DNA from: Gammaproteobacteria bacterium
GTDB taxonomy: Bacteria; Pseudomonadota; Gammaproteobacteria; Pseudomonadales; Oceanobacteraceae
NCBI GenBank assembly: GCA_013373125.1
Contig: JABXIK010000135.1
Coordinates: 1 to 40,501 of the forward strand
DNA: 40,501 nucleotides
Reading direction: 5' to 3'
Position numbers and translations under genes: made by a program. This document shows, piece after piece, positions 1 through 8,402 of this stretch (the first letter of the stretch is position 1; each line of letters begins with the position of its first letter). The notes beneath the pieces were generated by a model. The model did not search any database, was not told the origin of the DNA, and worked only from the letters and a program-made list of their open reading frames with translations.

Positions 1-1
1 A

Positions 2-712
2 GAAGACTTGTGGCCATTTAATGAAGAAGTCGTGGCGCGCGCCATATTTAATAGCCGCATTCCTACTATTAGTGCCGTGGGCCATGAAGTGGATACCGCC
101 ATCAGTGACTATGTGGCCGACCTTAGGGCCCCCACACCATCGGCCGCTGCAGAGCTTGTTAGCCCAGATCGTTTCGAATGGCTAGGCCGTTTTGAACAAC
201 TGGAACGCAGCTTGGTGCGCATTATTCAAAATCGCATCACTCAACAAAACTTTCACGTTGTGCAGCTCATCAAGCGTTTGCGTCATCCAAAAGACAAACT
301 GAGAGAATACATGCAGCGCTTAGACATGGCTGAAATGCGCTTAAGAAACGCCATACAACAACGCCTGCAACGTCAGCAGAATCGCTTACAAGCCTGTCAA
401 ACCAGCTTGTCTCAATACAAACCAGACAAACAGCTGGCGTTACTCAAACAAAGTAATGATCAATTACAAAAACGCTTAGTTAAAGCCATGGAAGCCAACC
501 TAAAGCAATGGCAGCAAAACTTAGGGCGCCAAGTGGAGGTATTGAATGCCGTGAGTCCGTTGAGTATTCTCAGTCGAGGCTACGCCATCAATAGCACAGC
601 AGATGGCCAGATTATTCATAGCCACGAACAAGTAAAAGCGGGTGATGCCATAGTCGCTCAGCTGCACCAAGGTAAACTCAGCTGCACAGTTAATGAGGTT
701 CACGATGAGTAA
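2..712 (+). CDS. xseA: Exodeoxyribonuclease VII large subunit, 3' part
   Basis: This is the C-terminal 236 residues of the large subunit of exonuclease VII, which with XseB degrades single-stranded DNA into oligonucleotides. The frame is open to the left edge, so the gene is cut by the window and its true start is outside. The first residues, EDLWPFNEE, are the family's conserved ED(L)WxFN motif, followed by a conserved stretch containing [12 protein letters not shown] long Gln/Arg/Leu-rich helical region (about residues 75-185) is the coiled coil expected in this subunit, and [12 protein letters not shown] near the end is the usual C-terminal signature. The stop overlaps the start of the next gene, so the two are probably co-transcribed. 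Confidence 0.95.
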   Translation, partial: EDLWPFNEEVVARAIFNSRIPTISAVGHEVDTAISDYVADLRAPTPSAAAELVSPDRFEWLGRFEQLERSLVRIIQNRITQQNFHVVQLIKRLRHPKDKLREYMQRLDMAEMRLRNAIQQRLQRQQNRLQACQTSLSQYKPDKQLALLKQSNDQLQKRLVKAMEANLKQWQQNLGRQVEVLNAVSPLSILSRGYAINSTADGQIIHSHEQVKAGDAIVAQLHQGKLSCTVNEVHDE

Positions 713-1526
713 TATTCGATTCGCCAAAACACTGTTCCTCAGTTTCAGCCTAGCCTTATCTATCATAAACAGCGCAATTGCCCTACCCGAATCAACGCCA
801 GTGCCTGGGGGCATTGCAATCGTTGCTTTAAAAGCCAATACCCATGAAGCGCCCAAAGCGTATTTTCAAAAACGCCCCGTGGCTGTCATCAAACAAGGTG
901 ACACTTGGTATGCTGTAACGGGATTAGGGCTATCCACAAAAGTAGGCGAGCACTTTATTGTCAGCCAAGGGCAAAGATATCCGTTTACGGTGACATCTAA
1001 AGACTACCCGGAGCAGCATATCGAACTAAAAACCCGTAAACATATCGATTTATCGGCAGAGGACTTAGCCCGTCACCGCAAAGAAAAGAAACAAGCCTCT
1101 AGCGTCTTTGAAGCCTTCGACGCGCAACAGGAGCCGGATATTGCTTTCATTAAACCGGTAGCGGGTCCTTACTCCAGCCCCTTTGGCCTTAAGCGCTTTT
1201 TTAATGGCGAGCCACGTAACCCTCATAGTGGTTTAGATATCGCAGCAGCCAAGGGCACCCCAATCAAAGCACCAGCTAAAGGCAAGGTGGTACTTACTGG
1301 CAACTTCTTCTTTAACGGCAATGTGGTGTACATAGATCACGGACAAGGGGTTGTCAGCATGTTCTGCCATTTGAGCGAAATCGATGTCAGCACGGGACAA
1401 ACGCTCAAGCAAGGACAATTAGTGGGTAAAGTCGGCGCCACAGGGCGCGCCACTGGGCCCCATTTGCACTGGTCTGTCAGCCTGAATAATGCCCGCATCG
1501 ATCCCATGCTGTTATTAGCTGAATAG
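705..1526 (+). CDS. Secreted M23 (LytM-type) peptidase
   Basis: A 273-residue exported zinc peptidase of family M23, expected to cut peptidoglycan cross-bridges or to act as an envelope LytM factor. I chose the ATG at 705 because GAGG (695-698) sits 6 nt upstream; an ATG at 693 is possible but poorly placed. The N-terminus is a signal peptide (hydrophobic run ending INSAIA). The peptidase domain fills about residues 160-270 and keeps the metal ligands His174 and Asp178 (HSGLD) and the HLH pair His253/His255, so it looks catalytically intact. The start overlaps the xseA stop by 8 nt, which implies translational coupling. The natural substrate cannot be told from sequence. Confidence 0.9.
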   Translation: MSNIRFAKTLFLSFSLALSIINSAIALPESTPVPGGIAIVALKANTHEAPKAYFQKRPVAVIKQGDTWYAVTGLGLSTKVGEHFIVSQGQRYPFTVTSKDYPEQHIELKTRKHIDLSAEDLARHRKEKKQASSVFEAFDAQQEPDIAFIKPVAGPYSSPFGLKRFFNGEPRNPHSGLDIAAAKGTPIKAPAKGKVVLTGNFFFNGNVVYIDHGQGVVSMFCHLSEIDVSTGQTLKQGQLVGKVGATGRATGPHLHWSVSLNNARIDPMLLLAE

Positions 1527-1570
1527 ATCACAGATCTCCACGGACACGCCGCAATCCAATGAAAATTGCG

Positions 1571-1576
1571 TATAAT
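1571..1576 (+). promoter_or_regulatory. Putative -10 box upstream of the Smr gene
   Basis: A perfect TATAAT lies 37 nt before the Smr-domain ATG in the gap after the M23 peptidase gene. No good -35 hexamer is visible at 16-18 nt, so this is a candidate only. Confidence 0.4.
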
Positions 1577-1612
1577 GTCCATATTGATAGGCTTAAGAGA
1601 TAGGGGGTTACA

Positions 1613-2191
1613 ATGGAAGATATGTCTGATTTAGCGGATTTTAAAGCTGCCATGGGCGATGTAACCCCGCTCAAAACAGAAGCCCGTGTAAGCTTGAATA
1701 AAAATCGCCAAGATACCGTGGCCATTGCTCAGCGCCGCCAAGCGGCTATCACGGATACGCAAGCCGATCCTAATCATCTGAGCGATACCCATGTACACAT
1801 GGTGAAACCTTACGACATCCTCGAATATAAGAAGGACGGCGTACAAGAAGGGGTGTATCGGAAGTTTCGCTTGGGTAAGTATCAGCTGGATGCCCGCTTA
1901 GACTTGCATAGACGCACAGTAGAACAAGCGCGCCAAGAAGTCTTTCGCTTCATTGAAGATGCCATGAAATACGACCTGCGCACCCTGATTATTCTGCATG
2001 GCAAAGGGGAAAAAGAAGCCACCCCAGCCCTTTTAAAGAGCTGGACCAACAAATGGTTACGCGAGTTTGAAGATGTGATTGCTTTCCACAGTGCTCAGCC
2101 CCACCACGGAGGCACCGGCGCGGTATATGTAATGCTTAGAAAAAGCGAGCGTAAGAAGCAAGAAACCCGCGATCGCCATCGCATCAAATAA
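1613..2191 (+). CDS. Smr-domain protein (SmrA-like putative endonuclease)
   Basis: A 192-residue protein with a C-terminal Smr (small MutS-related) domain at about residues 90-180. Visible motifs are the DLH signature (Asp97-His99, LDLHRRT) and ILHGKG (His129), the variant of the HGxG loop. Stand-alone Smr proteins of proteobacteria are nicking endonucleases, and some Smr proteins cleave mRNA at stalled ribosomes. The roughly 90-residue N-terminal extension resembles SmrA/SmrB architecture. An AGGGGG ribosome site (1602-1607) lies 5 nt before the ATG. Substrate and choice between DNA and RNA are unknown. Confidence 0.88.
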   Translation: MEDMSDLADFKAAMGDVTPLKTEARVSLNKNRQDTVAIAQRRQAAITDTQADPNHLSDTHVHMVKPYDILEYKKDGVQEGVYRKFRLGKYQLDARLDLHRRTVEQARQEVFRFIEDAMKYDLRTLIILHGKGEKEATPALLKSWTNKWLREFEDVIAFHSAQPHHGGTGAVYVMLRKSERKKQETRDRHRIK

Positions 2192-2203
2192 ATAGGCAAC
2201 CCT

Positions 2204-2389
2204 ATGAGCAAAGCACCCGGTACCGCCGGCACCATTCCCGTCACAGGCGCCGCCTGTGGCATCAAACCCAGCAAAGAAGCCATGGAAGTGGACTTCTCTG
2301 TGGATTTCTCTCAAGCCAAACAATTCCTAGATTGCGACAATTCTGAGCCCGAATCTGATTCCGATAAAAAGGAGCTTGATCAAGGCTAA
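2204..2389 (+). CDS. Small hypothetical protein (61 aa)
   Basis: A small ORF starting 12 nt after the Smr gene stop on the same strand. The product is acidic toward the C-terminus (SEPESDSDKKELD) with no signal peptide or membrane segment and two cysteines. The ribosome site is weak (AGGC about 6 nt before ATG). Close tandem spacing and plausible codon use favour a real gene. An overlapping antisense ORF exists but has no supporting features. I do not recognise the family. Confidence 0.4.
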   Translation: MSKAPGTAGTIPVTGAACGIKPSKEAMEVDFSVDFSQAKQFLDCDNSEPESDSDKKELDQG

Positions 2390-2453
2390 CTTAGCTTGCC
2401 TACCATCATGGCTGGTCTAGAGTTAATAGAGACTCCCCTTTAACGGATATAAA

Positions 2454-3611
2454 ATGGCGCTGTCTTCTTTTTTTAACCGCGGGCAACTTCAGGATAAGAA
2501 TCAACAAATATCCCAACTGACAGAACAGTTAGCGTCACTCCAGCACAAACTGGAAAATGCTGAACTGAGCAAGATTGCAGCGGAAGAACTCAAAAACCAT
2601 ATTGAAGATATGGCCAACGAACAGACTCGCCTAAACGATTTACTGTTCGAAAGCATCAGTAGCGTCAATGAAATCCATAATATGGTGAGCCACAACGCGG
2701 AAGCCCTAGGAGCCGAACGCTCTCGCCTGCGCGATAGTGAAGCCACCTTCGATCAAATCACCGTCATCTTGCAACAAGTGGGCACTAGCTTAAATCAGAT
2801 CGATTCTCGTGCCAGTGAAACCGGAAAGAATATGGTGCAGCTCAATCAATCTGCGGTAAAAATCAACGACTGCGTTTCGCAAATTGAAAACATCAGTGAT
2901 CAAACTAACTTACTTGCGCTGAATGCCGCTATTGAAGCCGCCCGTGCTGGAGAGCAAGGCCGAGGTTTTGCAGTCGTAGCCGATGAAGTGCGTACCCTTG
3001 CAGGCCAAACCGGTAATACCACCAAAGAAATTTCGGCCATCATTCAAGCTACCACCAACTTTATTCGCCAAGTGGATCAAGGCATCGAGACCATTCAAAA
3101 AGATGCGACGAACCTACAAGAAACCACTTCTACGATTGAGTCTTCGGTTAAGCTCATCACCACACTCAGTAAAGACATGAACTTAATCATTAATCGCAGT
3201 ACCAACGAAAGCTACATTCAAGTAGCTATGCTAAGTTTGCTCGCGTTCAAATCTCGTGTGTATGAATTTATCGCCACTGATGAACCCAATGATGAAAAAA
3301 CGGCATTGATTCGTGACCATGCTGGCGGTCGCTTTGGTCGCTGGTACTATGAAGGCCTAGGCAAAAGTACGTTTGGACACCTACAAAGCTACAAAAATAT
3401 CGAAACCCACTTAGTCGCATTACACGAAAATGCCTACTGCGCGCTACAAGCCGCTCACCAAGGGTCATCTAAAGACAAACTGTCCGCTCTTAAAAACATG
3501 GAAGATGCCAGTAATTCACTCATACATTTACTTGAAAATCTGAACGATGAATTACAAACCATGGCTAAAATGGCTAAAGAAGATTCCGACAACGACTCTG
3601 TATTATTCTAA
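2454..3611 (+). CDS. Soluble chemoreceptor with degenerate CZB domain
   Basis: A 385-residue methyl-accepting chemotaxis-type protein with no transmembrane segment. Residues about 10-80 form a coiled coil and about 80-250 the signalling domain. The hairpin tip is clear: [20 protein letters not shown] followed by [12 protein letters not shown], the CheA/CheW contact region. The C-terminal part (about 255-375) aligns with the chemoreceptor zinc-binding (CZB) domain through FKSRVYEF and RFGRWYYEG. However, the usual ligands look lost: the His of LDHxxFK is Leu262 and the Cys before RFGxWYY is Gly292. It may therefore sense something other than zinc or hypochlorite, or only act as an adaptor. No partner chemotaxis genes are nearby. 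Confidence 0.88.
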   Translation: MALSSFFNRGQLQDKNQQISQLTEQLASLQHKLENAELSKIAAEELKNHIEDMANEQTRLNDLLFESISSVNEIHNMVSHNAEALGAERSRLRDSEATFDQITVILQQVGTSLNQIDSRASETGKNMVQLNQSAVKINDCVSQIENISDQTNLLALNAAIEAARAGEQGRGFAVVADEVRTLAGQTGNTTKEISAIIQATTNFIRQVDQGIETIQKDATNLQETTSTIESSVKLITTLSKDMNLIINRSTNESYIQVAMLSLLAFKSRVYEFIATDEPNDEKTALIRDHAGGRFGRWYYEGLGKSTFGHLQSYKNIETHLVALHENAYCALQAAHQGSSKDKLSALKNMEDASNSLIHLLENLNDELQTMAKMAKEDSDNDSVLF

Positions 3612-3644
3612 TTCCTGCAATATTCCTTTGTGCAAACTTCGCTA

Positions 3645-3694
3645 GGTTGTCACTCATGGGTTCGCTATAATTCTGCTTTTGCTAAGTGACAACC
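3645..3694. promoter_or_regulatory. Putative promoter flanked by a 10-bp inverted repeat
   Basis: GGTTGTCACT at 3645-3654 is exactly mirrored by AGTGACAACC at 3685-3694, with arm centres 40 bp apart. A TATAAT (3666-3671) lies between the arms, upstream of the Rieske gene ATG at 3697. The arms could be an operator or an RNA stem overlapping the ribosome-binding region. No well-spaced -35 box is apparent. Confidence 0.35.
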
Positions 3695-3696
3695 CT

Positions 3697-4017
3697 ATGA
3701 TTTCCCTGTGTCATGTCAACGACATTGCCGACAACCAAAGCAAAGGCTTTGAGATTGAAGGTCGACATATTTTTGCGGTAAAGAAATACGACAAACTTCA
3801 CGTTTACCTAAATAGTTGCCCTCACCTTGGGATTCAATTAGAAATGGTCCCGGATCAATTTCTTGATCACAGCCATAGCTTAATCATGTGCTCCATGCAC
3901 GGTGCATTGTTTCGAATTGAGGATGGCTTGTGCATTAGCGGCCCGTGCCTGGATCAAGCATTAAGAACCATTCACTTTGAAATTGTGGATGATCACATTC
4001 ACATCCAGCTCCCCTAA
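3697..4017 (+). CDS. Rieske [2Fe-2S] ferredoxin-like protein
   Basis: A 106-residue single-domain Rieske protein. Both cluster-binding boxes are present: Cys41-Pro-His43 (CPHLG) and Cys65-Ser-Met-His68 (CSMHG), the CxH...CxxH pattern that ligates a [2Fe-2S] cluster. It has no signal peptide, so it is a soluble cytoplasmic electron carrier of the NirD/ferredoxin-component type. I took the ATG at 3697 rather than an upstream TTG (3679) because the TTG would fall inside the inverted repeat and has no better ribosome site. The redox partner is unknown and no oxygenase is adjacent. Confidence 0.85.
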   Translation: MISLCHVNDIADNQSKGFEIEGRHIFAVKKYDKLHVYLNSCPHLGIQLEMVPDQFLDHSHSLIMCSMHGALFRIEDGLCISGPCLDQALRTIHFEIVDDHIHIQLP

Positions 4018-4030
4018 TTAAGTAACCCCT

Positions 4031-4046
4031 TTAGGCTTTAGTCTAG
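4031..4046. promoter_or_regulatory. Weak TAGAC-N4-GTCTA motif before crbS
   Basis: TTAGGC-TTTA-GTCTAG matches the TTAGAC-N4-GTCTAA consensus of the acs, porin and symporter upstream regions at all but two positions. It lies 55 nt before the crbS start, where it could mediate autoregulation. Confidence 0.35.
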
Positions 4047-4100
4047 TTTGCCTGAACCTATATTTACGTTAAGGTGGCATCAGGTCATGTGGGTTTTCTT

Positions 4101-7100
4101 ATGGACAAACAACTGCTGCTAATTTTAGTCAGTGCCTATGGTGGATTGCTCTTTTTCATTGCTTGGTGGAGCGAAAAGCACGGGCAATTTATTCGCCATT
4201 CATGGTGGCGCCCTTTGGTATATAGCTTATCCATTGGCGTATATTGCAGCTCTTGGACCTTTCTCGGTGCCGTGGGTCAGGCCGTAGAAAATGGCTGGCA
4301 TTTTTTACCCATTTATCTCGGCCCCATTTTACTCATTATTTTTGGTTGGAACATTCTCAAACGTCTTTTAACCATTAGTCATCACAACAAAGTCACTTCC
4401 ATTGCCGATTTTATCGGCTCCCGCTATGGCAAAAACCAAGCACTTGCCGCCATCGTAACACTGGTCTTAGTAGTGGGAACATTGCCCTATATCGCTTTAC
4501 AATTAAGAGGCGTCACCATCGCTTGGGGCAGCTTAAATTGGCAAAGTGTCAGTCCCACCTTTGAAGACGCATCCAGTTTTATTGCCGCTGCGGTGATGGC
4601 TTGGTTTGCCATATTATTTGGAACGCGCATCATTGATGGCCCTGATCGCCTACGCGGTATGATTACCGCCGTTGCAGCCGAGTCCATCGTTAAGTTAGTT
4701 GCGTTTATTTTGGTCGCCGCATTAGCCATCGTATTATGGCAAAACGGTTTACCGGATATGGAAACCGCCAACTTTCAATTTGAACAAATCACCAGTCCAT
4801 TATTCGTTACCGAATTATTATTAGCCGCCACCGCCATCATCTGTTTACCACGACAATTCCACGTCATGGTGGTGGAATATCAAGGCGCCAGAGATATTAA
4901 ATTTACCCGTTGGTTAGTGCCTTTGTATTTAGGGCTATTCGCCATACTCGCCATTCCACTTGCACACACAGGCGCACAACTATTTGGCAGTTTAGATATT
5001 TCACCGGACAGCTATGTTTTAACACTACCGCGCTTCAGCGGTGACGCATGGGTTTTAGCCTCCACGTTTATCGGCGCCATATCTGCTGCAACCGGCATGG
5101 TGGTGGTCGCCACCATTACTCTTTCGATCATGGTATCCAATGAATTAATTGTCCCGGCTTGGCTGCGTCCTAAAAACAAAGCGCGCTATCAACCTAAAGA
5201 TTTGGGACGCACCTTAAGATTTATTCGACGCGGCGCCATAGTAGCAATTCTAGTGTTTAGCTGGTTATTAGAGCGCATGATGAGCCAAAACGAAGGACTG
5301 GCCAGCATCGGTTTAATTTCATTTGCCGCCTGCGCACAATTGTTACCTGGCGTATTGGCCGCCTTATACTGGTCCAAGGGTCACGCTCATGGTGTGATTG
5401 CGGGCTTAATTAGTGGTATGGGGGTTTGGTTATATTGTTTATTACTGCCCACGTTATTACCCGAACAGCACAGTCTCATCAGTCATGGTCCATTTCATAT
5501 CAGCTGGTTGGCACCCAATAATTTATTCGGCCTTGGTTTTCTTGATCCATTAAGTCATGGGGTTTTCTTCAGCTTAGCCATCAATACTCTGGTGTTTTAT
5601 TTCGTTTCGAAACAAGCACAGTTTAGCTATCTAGATTTACGTCAAGCACAGCGCTTCACTCACAGTCACTTTAAACATGCAGACATTCAACTGGACACCA
5701 CGCTAAGCTCTGTGGAAGTTCGACAACTACAATCCTTAGTGGACCCGCTGTTCGGTGCCGAGCGCAGTCACGCCATGTGGCGTAGTTTTGAAAGGCAAGT
5801 GGGTCATCGACTATTACCCCACGATTACGCTCCGAATTTTGTCATCGGTGCCATCGAGCATGAATTGGGCGCCATTATGGGTGCCGTTTCTGCTCATAAA
5901 GCCATGTCATTATTAGCCAGTGAGCAGCCATTAAAATTGCAAGACTTTGTAAATTTAGTCAGTGGTAGCTCTCGCCAAATTCAATTCAGTCAAACGCTGC
6001 TGCAAACCACATTAGAAACCATTCCTCAAGGCATTAGCGTGGTTGATAAAGATTTAAAATTGGTGGCTTGGAATCAGCAATATCAAGCCATGTTCGAATA
6101 CCCAAAACGCCTGCTGTATATCGGCTGTGATATTAAAACCATATACGAATATAACGCCGAACGTGGCTATTTAGGCAACGAAGAAAGCAATCAAAAAAAA
6201 TTAGTTCAAAGGCGTTTAACCCAACTCACCACAGGCAAGGACTATCGTTTAGAGCGAGCGCTTCCCAATGGCAAGGTCATAGAAATTCGTGGCACACCTT
6301 TAAAAAATGGTGGCTATGTCACCACCTATACCGACATCAGTGATTATCACAGTGTTGTAAGTGAACTCGCTCAATCTAAGTCAAATTTGGAAGATCGCGT
6401 CAGCATTCGCACACAAGAACTCCAAACCGCCAACGAATCCCTGCAGCGAGAAAATGAACTACGTGCGCGGACCGAACAAGAGTTATTACAAGTACACGCG
6501 AGCAAATCGCGCTTCCTTGCCGCGGCTAGTCATGACTTGTTACAACCCATTAATGCAGCGCGGTTATTTACCGCATCCATTCAATCACAAATTGCAAAAC
6601 TGGATCATTCTCATCCTTCACTAGATATCACTTCACAGCAATTAGATGATGCACTCACACAAGCAGAACAATTAATTAATTCTCTTCGAGAAATATCGCG
6701 ATTAAGTTCTGGAAAAGAGCAAGCTCGTCGCAGTCATTTTTCACTGGATAGTTTATTACGTCCCCTTGCCAGTGAAGCTTCCGCTATTGCAAACAAAAAA
6801 GGCATTGAATTTCACTGGGTACCATCCAAGCTTTGGCTCTATACGGATCAACACCTGTTACGTCGTGTATTACAAAATTTTGTATCCAATGGATTACGTT
6901 ACACCCAAAACGGAAAAGTGCTAATGGGATTGCGCCGACGGGGACAAGAAGTGAGCCTGCAAGTTTGGGACACAGGCCCTGGCATTGCCGAAAGTGAAAT
7001 GAGTAAAATTTTCGAAGAATTTGAGCGACTACCAGGTGCGATCAGTAATCAAGGTTTGGGGTTGGGTCTATCCATCGCACAACGTATTGCTCAATTACTG

Positions 7101-7607
7101 GGCCACAGTATTCAAGTTACATCAAAACTGGCACAAGGCTCGTGCTTTTCGATCACTGTGCCCCTTGGACAAGCACAAGCCATACAAACCCCACCGAAAA
7201 TGCATGACCCTAACTTAGTTAACATTCGAGTGTTATGCATTGATAACGAACAACAAATCCTAGCGGGCATGCAGTCGTTATTAGAGCAATGGGGGTGTCA
7301 TGTGATCACCGCTTGTGATCTAGGACAGGCACTTGGGTTTTGGAATTTATCCCAAGCACCACAATGCATACTGGCTGATTTTCATTTGGATAATGAAACC
7401 GGATTAGATGTGGTCGAGGCATTACGCTTACATTGGCAAACCGATATTCCTGCCATCGTCATTAGCGCCGATAATAGTGATGAAGTAAGACAGGCGGTGA
7501 AAGATAAAAACTGTTTATTTATGGCCAAACCTGTGGCGCCAGCTGCATTAAGAAATGTATTACGCCAACAAGTTAATCGCCACAAGCTAGCGTCGAATCA
7601 AAATTGA
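4101..7607 (+). CDS. crbS: CrbS-like hybrid histidine kinase with SLC5 transporter domain
   Basis: A 1168-residue sensor in which a sodium:solute symporter (SLC5) domain of about 13 membrane segments (residues 1 to about 510) is fused to a PAS domain (about 633-750), a coiled coil, a histidine kinase core with His811 in AASHDLLQP, an ATPase domain (DTGPGI, GLGLGLSIAQ) and a C-terminal receiver whose phospho-acceptor is Asp1093 (LADFHLD). This is the architecture of CrbS (MxtR in Pseudomonas), the sensor of the acetate switch that turns on acs. Location next to crbR, acs and acetate-type transport genes agrees. I chose the ATG at 4101 because the first membrane helix starts right after it; GTG codons at 4074 and 4089 are alternatives. 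Its 3' end overlaps crbR by 10 bp tail to tail. Confidence 0.92.
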   Translation: MDKQLLLILVSAYGGLLFFIAWWSEKHGQFIRHSWWRPLVYSLSIGVYCSSWTFLGAVGQAVENGWHFLPIYLGPILLIIFGWNILKRLLTISHHNKVTSIADFIGSRYGKNQALAAIVTLVLVVGTLPYIALQLRGVTIAWGSLNWQSVSPTFEDASSFIAAAVMAWFAILFGTRIIDGPDRLRGMITAVAAESIVKLVAFILVAALAIVLWQNGLPDMETANFQFEQITSPLFVTELLLAATAIICLPRQFHVMVVEYQGARDIKFTRWLVPLYLGLFAILAIPLAHTGAQLFGSLDISPDSYVLTLPRFSGDAWVLASTFIGAISAATGMVVVATITLSIMVSNELIVPAWLRPKNKARYQPKDLGRTLRFIRRGAIVAILVFSWLLERMMSQNEGLASIGLISFAACAQLLPGVLAALYWSKGHAHGVIAGLISGMGVWLYCLLLPTLLPEQHSLISHGPFHISWLAPNNLFGLGFLDPLSHGVFFSLAINTLVFYFVSKQAQFSYLDLRQAQRFTHSHFKHADIQLDTTLSSVEVRQLQSLVDPLFGAERSHAMWRSFERQVGHRLLPHDYAPNFVIGAIEHELGAIMGAVSAHKAMSLLASEQPLKLQDFVNLVSGSSRQIQFSQTLLQTTLETIPQGISVVDKDLKLVAWNQQYQAMFEYPKRLLYIGCDIKTIYEYNAERGYLGNEESNQKKLVQRRLTQLTTGKDYRLERALPNGKVIEIRGTPLKNGGYVTTYTDISDYHSVVSELAQSKSNLEDRVSIRTQELQTANESLQRENELRARTEQELLQVHASKSRFLAAASHDLLQPINAARLFTASIQSQIAKLDHSHPSLDITSQQLDDALTQAEQLINSLREISRLSSGKEQARRSHFSLDSLLRPLASEASAIANKKGIEFHWVPSKLWLYTDQHLLRRVLQNFVSNGLRYTQNGKVLMGLRRRGQEVSLQVWDTGPGIAESEMSKIFEEFERLPGAISNQGLGLGLSIAQRIAQLLGHSIQVTSKLAQGSCFSITVPLGQAQAIQTPPKMHDPNLVNIRVLCIDNEQQILAGMQSLLEQWGCHVITACDLGQALGFWNLSQAPQCILADFHLDNETGLDVVEALRLHWQTDIPAIVISADNSDEVRQAVKDKNCLFMAKPVAPAALRNVLRQQVNRHKLASNQN

Positions 7608-8275
7608 GAGGCGTCGTGTACCGGCTGAACCGCTAGTTCACTCATGGCTTTGACAACCTGGGTGCGTGAATGCAAACCCAGTTTACGAAAAATTTCTGTC
7701 ATGTGTGCTTTGATGGTCGCTTCTGTGACATTTAATTCATACGCGATTTGTTTATTCAATAAACCTTGGCTCACCATACTAGCCACACGAAACTGCTGCG
7801 GCGTTAATTGCCCGAGAGCTTGCGCGATATTCATCTCATTTGCGCTACTGGCTGAATTTTGTGAAACATGGGTGGGCATCCATACGCCTCCATTCAAAAC
7901 CATATTAATCGCTTGTTCCATTTCTTCAATAGAACTGCTTTTTGATAAAAAACCACTCGCACCGTGATCCATTGCACGACGTACCACATCACCTTGATCA
8001 TGGGCTGAAACAATCACCACAGGAATATGTGGATAATGAGCCACTAAAAACACTAATCCACTGAAGCCTTCCGCCCCGGGCATGTGTAAATCCAATAAGA
8101 TAAGTTGAGCATCATCATGCTGCTCCACTTTTTCTTGCAAGCTTGGTAAGTCATGTGCCTGAATAATCTGAGCATTGGGTACGTCTTGCTGTAATGCAGC
8201 GCACAGGGCAGAACGAAATAACGGATGATCGTCAGCTATGATAATACTGTGTACGTCAGACAGACTTTGGTTCAT
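7598..8275 (-). CDS. crbR: CrbR-like LuxR-family response regulator
   Basis: A 225-residue NarL/FixJ-type regulator. The receiver domain (about residues 8-130) has the acidic pair at ADDH and phospho-acceptor Asp62 in LLDLHMPG. The C-terminal LuxR helix-turn-helix (about 150-215) includes LTPQQFRVASMVSQGLLNKQ and NVTEATIKAHMTEIFRKL. In Vibrio and Pseudomonas the orthologous CrbR/ErdR activates acs in response to CrbS. Here the gene lies between crbS and acs, on the same strand as acs, and converges with crbS. It is the likely binder of the TAGAC-N4-GTCTA sites described below, although that is inferred. Confidence 0.92.
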   Translation of the reverse strand: MNQSLSDVHSIIIADDHPLFRSALCAALQQDVPNAQIIQAHDLPSLQEKVEQHDDAQLILLDLHMPGAEGFSGLVFLVAHYPHIPVVIVSAHDQGDVVRRAMDHGASGFLSKSSSIEEMEQAINMVLNGGVWMPTHVSQNSASSANEMNIAQALGQLTPQQFRVASMVSQGLLNKQIAYELNVTEATIKAHMTEIFRKLGLHSRTQVVKAMSELAVQPVHDASQF

Positions 8276-8360
8276 GGTGAATCCATTTTTATTGTTTTAA
8301 TGTCTCACCTAAATGTACACCATTCTCCCAAACTTGCCATGTGTTCGTTTACGCCGAATT

Positions 8361-8390
8361 AAAAAACCATGCATCACAGCATGGATTTTT
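8361..8390 (-). terminator. Rho-independent terminator of acs
   Basis: CCATGC (8367-8372) pairs with GCATGG (8379-8384) around a 6-nt loop. Read on the minus strand, the stem is followed by six T. It lies just after the acs stop and before the crbR start, separating the two transcription units. Confidence 0.75.
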
Positions 8391-8402
8391 ATGCGTTATA
8401 AC

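Noticed and set aside
2057..2323. Minus-strand ORF of 88 codons opposite the Smr gene end and the small 61-aa ORF
   Set aside because: Low-complexity, Gly/Ala/Phe-rich translation with no motif, and opposite a well-supported gene.
2415..2434. GGTCTAGAGTTAATAGAGAC region before the chemoreceptor as a CrbR site
   Set aside because: The half-sites are inverted relative to the consensus and the spacing is different.
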